From an uncultured Anaerovibrio sp. (GTDB taxonomy: Bacteria; Bacillota; Negativicutes; Selenomonadales; Selenomonadaceae), in the NCBI GenBank assembly GCA_902786545.1, contig CADACU010000013.1, forward strand, positions 1 to 40,446: DNA of 40,446 nt, in the 5' to 3' direction. Positions within the stretch are counted from its first letter, which is position 1. Each line of letters opens with the position of its first letter. Of the stretch, positions 16,008 through 26,000 are shown one piece after another. Made by a program: the position numbers and the translations under genes. Under the pieces are notes generated by a model. That model did not search any database and was not told where the DNA came from. It saw only the letters and a program-made list of their open reading frames with translations.

Positions 16008-17807
16008 TTAGTCTTCCTTGACCTTTTTCTTTACATGAGTGCGGATAGAAAGCTCCTTCAGCTGCTTTTCATCAACCTCAGATGGAGCCTGACTCATAAC
16101 ATCGGATGCACTCTGAGTCTTAGGGAAGGCGATAACATCACGGATAGACTTCCGCTTAGCCATAAGCATTACCAGACGGTCAAGACCAAAGGCCAATCCA
16201 CCGTGTGGTGGAGCACCGTACTTGAAGGCATCCAGCATAAAGCCGAACTTTTCATGAGCTGCTTCCGGTGTCAAGCCGATAGCCTCAAATACCTTCTCCT
16301 GCAAATCCCCCTGATAAATACGGAGGGAACCACCACCGATTTCCACGCCGTTAAGTACCATATCATAAGCAATGGCCTTAACCTTACCTGGATTAGAGGA
16401 AAGATACTGCACATCCTCATCCCGAGGTGCAGTGAACGGATGATGCATGGCCTTCCAGCGCTTATCCTCTTCGCTGTATTCAAACATAGGGAAATCAACT
16501 ACCCACAGAAAGCACAGCTTATCCGGATCAATGAGGCCACGACGGCGGGCCATTTCCAGACGAAGCTCACCCAAAGCCTGAGCTACTACCAATGGCTTGT
16601 CAGCAATTACCAGCAACAAATCACCAGTCTTGGCTCCGGTTGCCTTCTTGATTTCCTCAAAGGTTTCATCAGAATAGAACTTTTTGAATGGAGACTTTAC
16701 ACCTTCTTCAGTGTACTGAATCCAAGCCAGACCCTTGGCACCATAGCCCTGTACATACTGCACCAGACCATCCAGCTCACGGCGAGGAATATTGGCATAA
16801 TCCTCCACATTGATAACCTTAACCTGACCACCGTTCTCCAAAACAGAAGCAAATACCTTGAAGTCAGAGCCCTTAACATATTCGGAAATATCCATAAGTT
16901 CCATGCCAAAGCGAAGATCCGGCTTGTCAGAACCAAACCGGTCCATAGCCTCATCCCAAGTCATACGCTGGAACTTCTCCGGCAGCTTAATATCCAATGC
17001 CTTATCGAAAATTTCCCCCATCATACCTTCCATCATGGTGAGAATTGTTTCCTGATCAATGAAGGACATCTCGATATCCAGCTGGGTGAATTCCGGCTGA
17101 CGGTCAGCCCGCAGGTCCTCATCCCGGAAGCAGCGGACAATCTGGAAATACTTCTCAAAGCCGGAAAGCATAAGAATCTGCTTGTAAATCTGTGGAGACT
17201 GTGGCAAAGCATAGAATTCGCCTGGGTTCAGACGGCTTGGTACCAGGAAGTCACGGGCACCCTCCGGGGTGGATTTACAAAGCATTGGAGTCTCAATCTC
17301 CAAGAATCCATTACGGTCAAAATAGTCACGCATAATCTTGGTTACACGATGGCGAAGCATCAGGCACTTCTGCATCTCTGGCCGGCGCAAATCAAGATAA
17401 CGATACTTCAGACGAAGCATTTCATCGACCTCAATACCATCCTGAATATAGAATGGCGGCGTCTTAGCTTTGTTCAAGATGCGAAGCTCAGCTACAACCA
17501 CTTCGATTTCACCGGTTTCCATATTTGGATTGATGGTGTCCTCGCTGCGGGCCCGAACATTACCCCGAACGGCCAGCACGAACTCACTGCGGATGGTTTC
17601 AGCCTTATGGAAGGACTCCTCGCCAATAGCTGCCTCATCAAATACAATTTGTACCAGACCGGACCGATCACGGAAATCGATAAAAATCAGTCCGCCATGG
17701 TCACGCCGACGGGAAACCCAACCGCAAAGTACAACCTCGCTGCCCACATTATCCTTACGCAGCTCCCCGCAATGATGGGAACGCTTCAAACCTTCTAAAG
17801 TATCCAT
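16008..17807 (-). CDS. aspS: Aspartyl-tRNA synthetase AspS
   Basis: A 599-aa class II synthetase of the bacterial type. The N-terminal OB-fold anticodon-binding domain has VVLCGWVSRRRDHGG. Motif 2 is FRDEDLRADRQPEFTQLD, a GAD insertion domain spans about residues 290-420, and motif 3 is AFGLDRLVMLMA. Full length and intact. GAGGTG lies about 9 nt before the ATG. It follows hisS by 31 bp in the standard Firmicute hemZ-hisS-aspS order. Whether it also charges tRNA-Asn cannot be told from the sequence seen. Confidence 0.97.
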   Translation of the reverse strand: MDTLEGLKRSHHCGELRKDNVGSEVVLCGWVSRRRDHGGLIFIDFRDRSGLVQIVFDEAAIGEESFHKAETIRSEFVLAVRGNVRARSEDTINPNMETGEIEVVVAELRILNKAKTPPFYIQDGIEVDEMLRLKYRYLDLRRPEMQKCLMLRHRVTKIMRDYFDRNGFLEIETPMLCKSTPEGARDFLVPSRLNPGEFYALPQSPQIYKQILMLSGFEKYFQIVRCFRDEDLRADRQPEFTQLDIEMSFIDQETILTMMEGMMGEIFDKALDIKLPEKFQRMTWDEAMDRFGSDKPDLRFGMELMDISEYVKGSDFKVFASVLENGGQVKVINVEDYANIPRRELDGLVQYVQGYGAKGLAWIQYTEEGVKSPFKKFYSDETFEEIKKATGAKTGDLLLVIADKPLVVAQALGELRLEMARRRGLIDPDKLCFLWVVDFPMFEYSEEDKRWKAMHHPFTAPRDEDVQYLSSNPGKVKAIAYDMVLNGVEIGGGSLRIYQGDLQEKVFEAIGLTPEAAHEKFGFMLDAFKYGAPPHGGLAFGLDRLVMLMAKRKSIRDVIAFPKTQSASDVMSQAPSEVDEKQLKELSIRTHVKKKVKED

Positions 17808-17838
17808 TTAGTTTTTCACCTCATATAATATTTTTGGA

Positions 17839-19089
17839 TTATTTGACTTTGTTGATAATATCTGATACAGGAACCTTTTCCTGTTCACTGCCCGCCATAT
17901 CACGGAGCATTACCGCGCCTTCAGCCAATTCATCATCGCCCATAATGGCCGCATATCTGGCGTTCAGCTTGTTGGCCTGCTTCATCTGGGCCTTCATGCT
18001 GCGACCAGCATAATCAACTGCCGCACTAAGTCCAGCATCCCGCAACTCCATTACCAGCTTGAAGGCTTCTTCCTGGGCTTTGTCACCCAAAGCAACCACA
18101 TATACATCTACACTGCGATTCTTGTCCGGCAACAGCCCTTGCTTTTCCAGCGCCAGAAGCACCCTTTCCAGCCCAGTGGCAAAGCCAACTGCCGGAGTAG
18201 GATTTCCGCCCATTTCTTCAATAAGACCATCATAGCGGCCTCCACCAGCTACAGCACTCTGTGCTCCCAATGGCGGATATTTTATCTCAAAGGCAGTCTT
18301 GGTATAATAATCCAAGCCTCGAACCAGCCGTGGATCCAACTGGAACTTCACCCCCACCTTGGTGAGATAATTCTGCAGCTTCCGGAAATGGTCACTGCAT
18401 TCATCGCACAGGCAATCAGTAATCTTTGGCGCATCCATCATATAAGATTTGCCGGCATCCTTCTTGCAATCCAGTATACGCATTGGTGCCCGCTCAAATC
18501 GGCTGCGGCAATCCTCGCATAAATCCTCCAGCTTATCCCGGAAGAATTCCTGCAACATAGTACGATACTTGGCCCGACAAGTTGGACAGCCCACGGAATT
18601 GATATAAAGCTCCAAATCCTTCAGGCCAAATCCTTCCAACAGCTTTATGGCCAATAGAATTATTTCCGCATCCACCGCTGGGTTGGACTCGCCAATGGCC
18701 TCCACCCCAAACTGATGGAATTCCCGCATCCGGCCAGCCTGTGGGCGGTCATAACGGAACATAGAGCCAATGTAGAACAGCTTGGTCAAAGCATTTTCAG
18801 CATAAAGCTTGTTCTGCAGATAGGCCCGGACAGCTGAAGCCGTATTCTCCGGCCGCAGGGTAATGCTTCTATCCCCCCGGTCGGTAAAGGTGTACATTTC
18901 CTTATCCACCACATCAGTGCCTTCGCCAATTCCCCGCTGAAACAGCTCAGTATGCTCAAAAACCGGTGTACGGATTTCCTCATAACCAAACCGCTTGCAC
19001 AAAGAACGGATTTTGTCTTCCACATACAGCCAGTCACCTACTGTGTCCGGCAAAATATCCTTGGTGCCCCGTGGAGCATTTGTCAACAT
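17839..19089 (-). CDS. hisS: Histidyl-tRNA synthetase HisS
   Basis: A 416-aa class II synthetase. It has PRGTKDILP at the N-terminus, motif 2 (FRYDRPQAGRMREFHQFG), the histidine-specific signature LVRGLDYYTKTAFE, AVAGGGRYDGLI, and a C-terminal anticodon-binding domain from about residue 325. Full length. GGAGG lies 11 nt before the ATG. It sits between hemZ and aspS. Confidence 0.97.
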   Translation of the reverse strand: MLTNAPRGTKDILPDTVGDWLYVEDKIRSLCKRFGYEEIRTPVFEHTELFQRGIGEGTDVVDKEMYTFTDRGDRSITLRPENTASAVRAYLQNKLYAENALTKLFYIGSMFRYDRPQAGRMREFHQFGVEAIGESNPAVDAEIILLAIKLLEGFGLKDLELYINSVGCPTCRAKYRTMLQEFFRDKLEDLCEDCRSRFERAPMRILDCKKDAGKSYMMDAPKITDCLCDECSDHFRKLQNYLTKVGVKFQLDPRLVRGLDYYTKTAFEIKYPPLGAQSAVAGGGRYDGLIEEMGGNPTPAVGFATGLERVLLALEKQGLLPDKNRSVDVYVVALGDKAQEEAFKLVMELRDAGLSAAVDYAGRSMKAQMKQANKLNARYAAIMGDDELAEGAVMLRDMAGSEQEKVPVSDIINKVK

Positions 19090-19137
19090 ACTATCAAAAA
19101 CCTCCTTTGCCCCTAATATAAAGAAGCAAGGTATATT

Positions 19138-20628
19138 CTAAAGGTGGCCATAAGCGTCTGCTATCAGGGCCGCCCGTTTTTCAATGTAAATATCTATATC
19201 TCTAAGATAGGTGATTAAATCCTTGGCGTTAAAGGATGATTTTAACCGTCTTTCCCGGAAATTAACCACCTTGCTGGTAGCCGCACCACCAATACCCAAT
19301 ATAGTCTGGTGTTCTTCCATTATCTGAATATTATAGATGCTTTCGGCTCCCGCCCTACAACAACCAACATTTTCCAGCTGGCCGCTCATATAGCCCTGTC
19401 GATACAGATAATATGGCTTCATTCCGGCCTTATGGATATAATCCATAGCCGTGCTGAACATCTGTCGGCAGGTATCATCATCCGGCAGCTCATATTCCTC
19501 CAGATTCATCTTCAGAACCGAGCCACGCTTCAGGGCCAGCGAATGAAGGGTAATATCATCCGGTCCCAGGGCAATGATTTTTTCCATGGTATCTTTGATA
19601 TCAGCCACTCCCTCACCAGGCAAGCCAATAATCAAATCCATATTTATTTCCGGAATACCGGCCTCCCGCAGGCTGTCAAACATGGTAACAATGGCCTCCG
19701 GACTATGGTTGCGGCCAATTCTTTTCAAGGTCCGCTGCTGCATGGTCTGCGGATTGACACTGACTCTGGTCACATGCATTTCCACCATGGTTTTATTCTT
19801 TTCCGCCGACATACTGTCAGGGCGCCCCGCCTCTACAGTAAATTCCACCGTATCAGACCCATAAAAGGCTTCCTTTACGGTGGTCAGCATTTCCCTAAAA
19901 TATTCATCCGGCAGGCTGGTAGGTGTACCACCGCCTACATATATGGACTGAACTTTAAAACCATAATCAGCTACAGCCTGCTTTACCGCTGCCAAATCCT
20001 TATGAAAAACCTCCATAAACCGGTCCAAACCGGCTTTATCCGGTAAGATATTGGCCGGAAAGGAGCAATACAGGCATCGGCTAAGGCAAAATGGAATTCC
20101 AACATATATACTGATAGTCTTTTCATCCGATCTGGCCAAAAATGGCTTTTGACGAATGGCCATATCCGTAATGGTGACAGCTTTTTCCTCACTGGCTTCG
20201 TAATCGCTGCGAAGCCGGGCAATCACCTCATCCCGGGACAAGCCACCCTCCAACAGGCGATGCACTATTTTGGTGGGACGGACCCCATGCAATATCCCCC
20301 AGGGAGCTGCTTTGAAACCAAACTGTTTTCTGAACAGCTGATATAGGTTAAGCTTTATCAAACGATGCTTGCCGGCCGAAAATCGCTCATCAGTCCGCCC
20401 AGCCATCGTCTGGCTCAAGGTTATGGCCTGATTCTTGGCATCGGTAATACTGATAACAGTCTCCACAACAGGGTATTCATCCCCCCGAAGATTGTTTACA
20501 ATATCCAATGTTTTCCAATCGTATTCATCTTCACAATCAGTCTCAATCTTAAACAGATTGAGAACCTCCCGCACCACCTTGGTAACCACCTGGTCGCGGC
20601 TGTTCAATGTAAAGTAGTTTACCTTCAA
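19138..20628 (-). CDS. hemZ: HemZ-type coproporphyrinogen dehydrogenase-like radical SAM protein
   Basis: A 496-aa protein with an N-terminal region of about 160 aa typical of HemZ (GILHGVRPTKIVHRLLEGG). A HemN-like radical SAM domain follows: GIPFCLSRCLYCSF near residue 180 gives Cx3CxxC, then YVGGGTPTSL and DLIIGLPGE. Known: HemN-type enzymes oxidise coproporphyrinogen III without oxygen; the activity of HemZ is less well defined. The start is TTG at 20628; the CAGGAG in the end of fur, about 12 nt upstream, can serve as ribosome site. It follows fur by 3 bp, which links it to iron control. Confidence 0.85.
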   Translation of the reverse strand: MKVNYFTLNSRDQVVTKVVREVLNLFKIETDCEDEYDWKTLDIVNNLRGDEYPVVETVISITDAKNQAITLSQTMAGRTDERFSAGKHRLIKLNLYQLFRKQFGFKAAPWGILHGVRPTKIVHRLLEGGLSRDEVIARLRSDYEASEEKAVTITDMAIRQKPFLARSDEKTISIYVGIPFCLSRCLYCSFPANILPDKAGLDRFMEVFHKDLAAVKQAVADYGFKVQSIYVGGGTPTSLPDEYFREMLTTVKEAFYGSDTVEFTVEAGRPDSMSAEKNKTMVEMHVTRVSVNPQTMQQRTLKRIGRNHSPEAIVTMFDSLREAGIPEINMDLIIGLPGEGVADIKDTMEKIIALGPDDITLHSLALKRGSVLKMNLEEYELPDDDTCRQMFSTAMDYIHKAGMKPYYLYRQGYMSGQLENVGCCRAGAESIYNIQIMEEHQTILGIGGAATSKVVNFRERRLKSSFNAKDLITYLRDIDIYIEKRAALIADAYGHL

Positions 20629-20631
20629 ACC

Positions 20632-21081
20632 TTATTGGCACTCCTGACAATATCCGTAAAAGATTACCTGGTGATCAATAATTTTAAAATTGCACTCCGT
20701 GGCAATCTTTTCCTCAAGCTCCTCCAGCATATCTTCGGAAAATTCAATAACCTTATCACATTTCTTGCAAATCAGGTGATGATGCTGATGAGTATTTGGC
20801 TCAAAATGCTTTAGCTCATACCGGGCCCGTTTCTCACCAAATTCCATCTTCTGCAAAATCCCCATTTCTGGACTGCACATCAATTCAAGAGTACGATACA
20901 CCGTTGCAAGACCAATATCATACCCCTTATCCCGAAGAATACGATGTACCTCCTCAGCACTAAGGTGTTCGCCACCACGGTTGAGAAAAACCTCCAATAC
21001 ATCCTGTCGTTGATGAGTAAGCTTATATTTACTGTTTTGGAGTCTTTTTTTCAATTCTTCGACGCTAAATCCAGCCTGCAT
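20632..21081 (-). CDS. Fur-family metal-dependent transcriptional regulator
   Basis: A 149-aa repressor with an N-terminal winged helix (KLTHQRQDVLEVFL, LSAEEVHRIL, IGLATVYRTLELM) and a C-terminal dimer domain. HQHHHLICKKCDKVIEF contains metal His residues and the first structural Zn pair (CKKC); CQEC at the C-terminus is the second. GGAGG lies 8 nt before ATG 21081. A longer reading from 21135 would start upstream of that site and is rejected. A palindrome at 21147-21167 is a likely own operator. Its place before hemZ suggests Fur (iron); Zur or PerR are not excluded. Confidence 0.88.
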   Translation of the reverse strand: MQAGFSVEELKKRLQNSKYKLTHQRQDVLEVFLNRGGEHLSAEEVHRILRDKGYDIGLATVYRTLELMCSPEMGILQKMEFGEKRARYELKHFEPNTHQHHHLICKKCDKVIEFSEDMLEELEEKIATECNFKIIDHQVIFYGYCQECQ

Positions 21082-21146
21082 ATGCCTATCCTCCGTATAC
21101 CTTAATAATAATTGCATTACTCTCCTAGTATACATCCAATTATTGT

Positions 21147-21167
21147 ATTATACATTAGTTGTATAAT
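21147..21167. promoter_or_regulatory. Palindromic operator before the fur-family gene
   Basis: ATTATAC (21147-21153) and GTATAAT (21161-21167) are perfect 7-bp inverted arms with a 7-bp centre, 66-86 bp before the start. The left arm holds a TATAAT read on the minus strand, so a bound repressor would block the promoter. The AT-rich 7-7-7 layout resembles Fur/PerR boxes but does not match a consensus exactly. Confidence 0.5.
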
Positions 21168-21202
21168 TTTTTCCATTAAAAAATAGAAAATGCTCTCCCA
21201 TT

Positions 21203-21739
21203 TCAAAACTCAATTCCCAGTTGAGCCTTTACTCCTTTTTGATAAGGATGCTTTAGCAAAGTCATTTCCGTAACCAAATCAGCCATATCAATGATTTCCG
21301 TTGGAGCCTCCCGTCCTGTCAATACCACATGCATATCCTTGGGCCGGTGGCTCAGCAGTTCCTTTACCTCATCTACTGTAATAAGACCAAACTTAACTGC
21401 ATAATTTATTTCATCCAAAATTATCAAATCATAATTGCGGCTTTCCATGGCTCTAACCGCTTCATTTAATGCCTCCCTGGAAGCAGCTATGTGCTCGGTC
21501 TTGTCCGTAATATTGCGTTGAAAGCCTTTGCCCAGCCGTCGCAATTCTATACGGCCATCCAATTCGTTCAGCCTTTTTATGGTTTCAATCTCACCATATT
21601 TCCACTGACCTTTGATGAACTGCAAAATCAAAACCCGAAGGCCATCGCCCCAGGCCCGCATGGCCAGTCCCAGGGCTGCCGTGGTTTTCCCCTTGCCATT
21701 TCCTGTATGCACAATGATTAAGCCATTCTTTTCTTCCAT
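21203..21739 (-). CDS. cobO: Cob(I)yrinic acid a,c-diamide adenosyltransferase (CobO/BtuR)
   Basis: A 178-aa P-loop ATP:corrinoid adenosyltransferase that forms the Co-adenosyl bond of coenzyme B12. Visible are the P-loop GNGKGKTTAALG (residues 13-24), LQFIKGQWKYGE, the Walker B-like LIILDEINYA and LTGREAP near the C-terminus. Length is typical. Its start overlaps the MATE gene end by 22 bp, with GGTGGAG about 8 nt before the ATG, so it is translated from the ftsK-MATE transcript. No other cobalamin genes are in the window, so salvage or a distant pathway is likely. Confidence 0.92.
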   Translation of the reverse strand: MEEKNGLIIVHTGNGKGKTTAALGLAMRAWGDGLRVLILQFIKGQWKYGEIETIKRLNELDGRIELRRLGKGFQRNITDKTEHIAASREALNEAVRAMESRNYDLIILDEINYAVKFGLITVDEVKELLSHRPKDMHVVLTGREAPTEIIDMADLVTEMTLLKHPYQKGVKAQLGIEF

Positions 21740-23079
21740 ATTTTTTTCTCCACCCGATTAAACACATTGATATACAGGCCAATTATCACAAACACGGTGG
21801 CCAGCCAGCTGATAGGATAAACCGCCATCAGCACCTCAAAGGTCGGATATTCGGCAAAAATCGAATAAACATAAAAAACCCGGAACACGCAGACACCTAG
21901 CATGCAGGCAATAGCCGGCACAAGGGAATAGCCCACCCCCCGCATGGCACCGCTAAGGGTTTCAATGAATATATTGATAATCTCAAAGGATAAAATATAT
22001 CGGATACGGATAACAGCGTATTCTACCACCTCCGGATCAGCGGTAAAGATTTCCGCCAAGGGATAGGCAAAAACAGCAAAGGCAATACATACAGACCAGC
22101 TTATCAATGTACTAAGCCCCAAGGTAACCTTGATAACCCGCCGACAACGGGCAATGTTTTTTGCACCGTAGTTCTGCCCCACAAAGGTAGTAGCCGCCTG
22201 AGAAAAGGCCTGCAAAATAAAGCAGCCGGCAAATTCAAAATTAAGAGCTACAGCTGTGGCCGCCACCACCTCGGCCCCCAAATTATTCAACGCCACCTGA
22301 ATAACAACATTGGAAAAAGAAAATACCATTCCCTGGAAACCGGTGGGCAGGCCAACCTTACAAATATGAATGAGAATTGATTTATCCACCGACAGCTTAT
22401 CAAAACGCAGCTGCATCGGCCCCTTCTCCTGATGAAGCCAATAAACCATCAGACCGGCACTGACACAGCTGGCCATAACAGTCGCTATTGCTACGCCTTC
22501 CACCGCCATTCCCAGCTGAGTAACAAAGAACAGGTTCAACAGAACATTTACTGTACCGGCACAAAGCATCGCATACAGTGGTCGCTTGGTATCCCCCTTG
22601 CTTCTGAGAAGTGAGGCGCCAAAGTTATATACCAGCATAATTGGCACGCCGCCCATCAGAATGCGCAGATATAATACCGCACCATCCATTATATGCTCCG
22701 GTGTATCCACCAGCTCCAAAATATCCCTGGCAAAGTACACACCGAACAAGGCCAATATAGCACCACTGGCCAACGCTAAAACAATCGATGTGTGAACGGT
22801 CTTTTTGATTCGAAGGTAATCCTTGGAACCGATACGCATTGCGCACACAACATTGGCACCGATGGACAGGCCAATAACCAGATTGAGCATCAAATTGATG
22901 ACAGTGGCATTGGCCCCTACCGCCGCCAGAGCTTCCTTACCGACAAATTGACCTACTACAGCTACATCTGTTGCATTGAACAGCTGCTGCATTATACTGG
23001 TAACGGCTAAGGGAATAGCAAATTTTAAAATCTTATCCCAAATGCTGCCCTCCAGCATATTTATACTAGCTAAAGCCAA
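21718..23079 (-). CDS. MATE family efflux transporter
   Basis: A 453-aa protein with twelve hydrophobic segments in two pseudo-repeats. Typical MATE sequences are the opening IWDKILKFAIPLAVTSIMQQ, ATDVAVVGQFVGKEALAAVG and, in the second half, CFILQAFSQAATTFVGQNYG. It probably exports drugs or metabolites by Na+ or H+ antiport. The start is TTG at 23079, 2 bp after the ftsK stop, with AGAAGAG about 8 nt before it. An ATG seven codons later has no ribosome site. Substrate unknown. Confidence 0.9.
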   Translation of the reverse strand: MALASINMLEGSIWDKILKFAIPLAVTSIMQQLFNATDVAVVGQFVGKEALAAVGANATVINLMLNLVIGLSIGANVVCAMRIGSKDYLRIKKTVHTSIVLALASGAILALFGVYFARDILELVDTPEHIMDGAVLYLRILMGGVPIMLVYNFGASLLRSKGDTKRPLYAMLCAGTVNVLLNLFFVTQLGMAVEGVAIATVMASCVSAGLMVYWLHQEKGPMQLRFDKLSVDKSILIHICKVGLPTGFQGMVFSFSNVVIQVALNNLGAEVVAATAVALNFEFAGCFILQAFSQAATTFVGQNYGAKNIARCRRVIKVTLGLSTLISWSVCIAFAVFAYPLAEIFTADPEVVEYAVIRIRYILSFEIINIFIETLSGAMRGVGYSLVPAIACMLGVCVFRVFYVYSIFAEYPTFEVLMAVYPISWLATVFVIIGLYINVFNRVEKKIWKKRMA

Positions 23080-23081
23080 AT

Positions 23082-26000
23082 CTATTTCTCTTCTTTCAAA
23101 TATTCTTCCAATTTATCCATTATCTCAAAGGCCTGGTCTTCTGTAACAAGGATTTCCCGTGGCTTGCTGCCCTGCGGCGGACCAACGATTTTAAGCTGCT
23201 CCATGGTATCCAGTAACCTTCCGGCTCTGGTATAACCTATATGATACCGGCGCTGGAAGCTGGACGCAGATGCATTGCCGGTCTGCATAACCAGCTCCAC
23301 GGCCTGGCGCAACAGTTCATCCACATTACTCTTGTTCTTGACAGCATCGGCACCATCCTCCGACTCGCTGTCCGCCCTATTGGTAAAATCAATGATTTCC
23401 TGATTGATTTCGCATTTATGGCCCTGTTGCTTAATACTTTCCACCAGGCGTTCCACTTCCACATCACTGACAAAGGCTCCCTGTACCCGGACGGACTTTG
23501 GTTCTGTCTGCGGTTTAAACAGCATATCGCCCTTGCCAAGCAGCTTCTCTGCCCCGGCCGAATCCAAAATTGTCCGGGAGTCAATCTGAGAAGTGACGGC
23601 AAAGGAAATTCTGGACGGAATATTGGCCTTAATAACGCCGGTAATAACATTGACCGATGGACGCTGGGTAGCCAATACCAGATAGATACCGGCCGCCCGG
23701 GCTTTCTGGGCCAGACGGCAAATCGCATCCTCCACATCGTGAGGGGCCACCATCATCAAATCCGCCAACTCGTCAATAATAATAACAACTGACGGCAGCT
23801 GCTTGGCCTTGTCGTCTGCATAGTACTGATTATAGGTTTCAACATTTCTGACGCCGGCTTCGGCAATCAGACCATACCGCTTCTCCATTTCCTGAACCGA
23901 CCAGTTTAAAACAGCAGCTGCTTTTCGGGAATCAGTAACAACCGGTACCATAAGATGAGGAATATCATTGTAAACCGACAGCTCCACCATCTTCGGGTCA
24001 ATCATTATGAATTTGACCTCATCAGGTTTGGCTTTAAACAAAATACTGGTAACAATTGTGTTGATACACACGGATTTACCGGAACCTGTAGCACCAGCAA
24101 CCAGCAAATGTGGCATATCAGCCAAATTGGCAAAAATCGCCTTGCCACTGATGTCCTTGCCAAACCCTACTGTCAGATTTGATTTGGCCTCCTTAAAGGC
24201 AGGATTTTCCAAAACCTCCCGCAGCTGAACACTTTCCAGCTTACGGTTCGGCACCTCAATACCAATAGTAGACCGATTTGGAATTTGTTCTATCCGCACC
24301 GAAGATGCAGCCATACTAAGGGCAATGTCATCAGCCAAACCGGTAAGTTTGTTTACCTTGACCCCTGGGGCCAGCTTCACCTCATAGCGGGTTACGGCCG
24401 GACCGTGACAGGCACTTAAAATAGAGGCATTAACCTTAAAATCCTTCAGTGTTTGGGCCAAAACCTTGGCCTTATCCGAAATTTCCTGCTCCAGCTCTTC
24501 ATCTTTTTCCTTATTTTTCTTATCCAAAATAAGATTTACATCCGGCACTTCGTACGGTGGCAACGGCTTCTGCTCTTCCTCAGACGATGACTGGGACAGC
24601 TCCGCTGCCATAGCCAGTTTATCCACCGGGGCCTCCCTTGGGGCTTCCACCGGACTATCTGCCTCAACAGAATCATCTATTTCATCCTCCGGCAAGCTCT
24701 TGGCAAAGGATGATTCCCCTTCATTATCGGAACTGAATTCAATGGCAAAGCCCGTCTCTGCTTCAGCAGCATTTTCTTCCAGTTCTTCCATTTCATTCGA
24801 ATTATTTATGGTCAGATTATGATAATCCTTATCGTTATCTGCTTCCTCCAGCAATTCATCGATGGAATTTACCACCATTGGTCCTTCATCTTCCGGTTCA
24901 GCTTCCTCCGACTGTTCATCCACATCAGCAAAGGAACCGTCCTCGATTGTTGCATTGGCGAAATCAAAGGTCTGCTCATCCAGCTCACTGGTCTGGCCTT
25001 CATTGCTTTTTTCCCCATCAACAGGCGTATTATTGTCCGGAGATGATATGAACCCACCATTTTCAGCAGTCAGGCTCATCACTTCGGCCAATTCCTCCTC
25101 CGACAAAGGCTCGTCATCGTTGCCCTTTAAGCGCCAATTGTCAAAGGTGCCTTCCGGTATTTTATTTTCCTTTACATTAACAAAATTGGTAGTGTCCAGT
25201 TTTTCCAGATTTTTATTGAGGTTACCAGCTGCCTTCTTGGCAAACTGACTTATATACTCCCCGTCACCGTTTCCGATTGGCTCCACATAGCCGTCCATAT
25301 CCGGTCCATCAAAGGACTTCTTTTCACCTACAGGCTCCGGTGCCTGCCAGGACGGGGCATCTGTACTGCCATCCAGCTTGATTATCGGCTCAATCTCACC
25401 TTGATCCATGCCTGGTTCAACCCGTTTGTCTGTACTGTCCATCACCGGCCCGTCATCAATAAAGGAATCATCTCTGGTCTGGTCATAAAAGGATTTTTTA
25501 TTCTTTAGCTTCTGTACCTGTTCCCCAACCTGATTCTGCACCTTGGCACCAACATTTTTTGCCCCATCATATACAACTTCAGCCACATCCTTAGCTACAC
25601 CAGCCCCCATTTCCGAGGCTTCCTTGGTATACAGAATGCCTGTTGCCAAGGACCATGGGGTAGCCAGCAATACAGAGCCAATAATGGCGGCAGCAAAACA
25701 AATGGTAGTTCCGGTGCTGCCAAGAGGCTTATGAAACAGCCAAGCCATCACTCCCCCAATCAGTCCGCCACCATTGGCCAAACTGTCCGGCATTATTTCC
25801 TTTCCCACCGGAATGAGGATATGATGATACATGGCCAAAATGGAAATCAGCAACAGCAAAACCCCAATGGAGGTTTTGTTGATACCAATTTTTTTATGCT
25901 GCATAATGTAATATCCACCACAAACAACGAACAGCAACGAGACCACTGCCGCCCCAATGCCAAAGAAATATTTCAGGCACTTGGCAAAAAACAGTCCCAT

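Noticed and set aside
16035-17798. 587-aa plus-strand ORF opposite aspS
   Set aside because: It is the antisense of a clear aspartyl-tRNA synthetase, with no recognisable domain or ribosome site.
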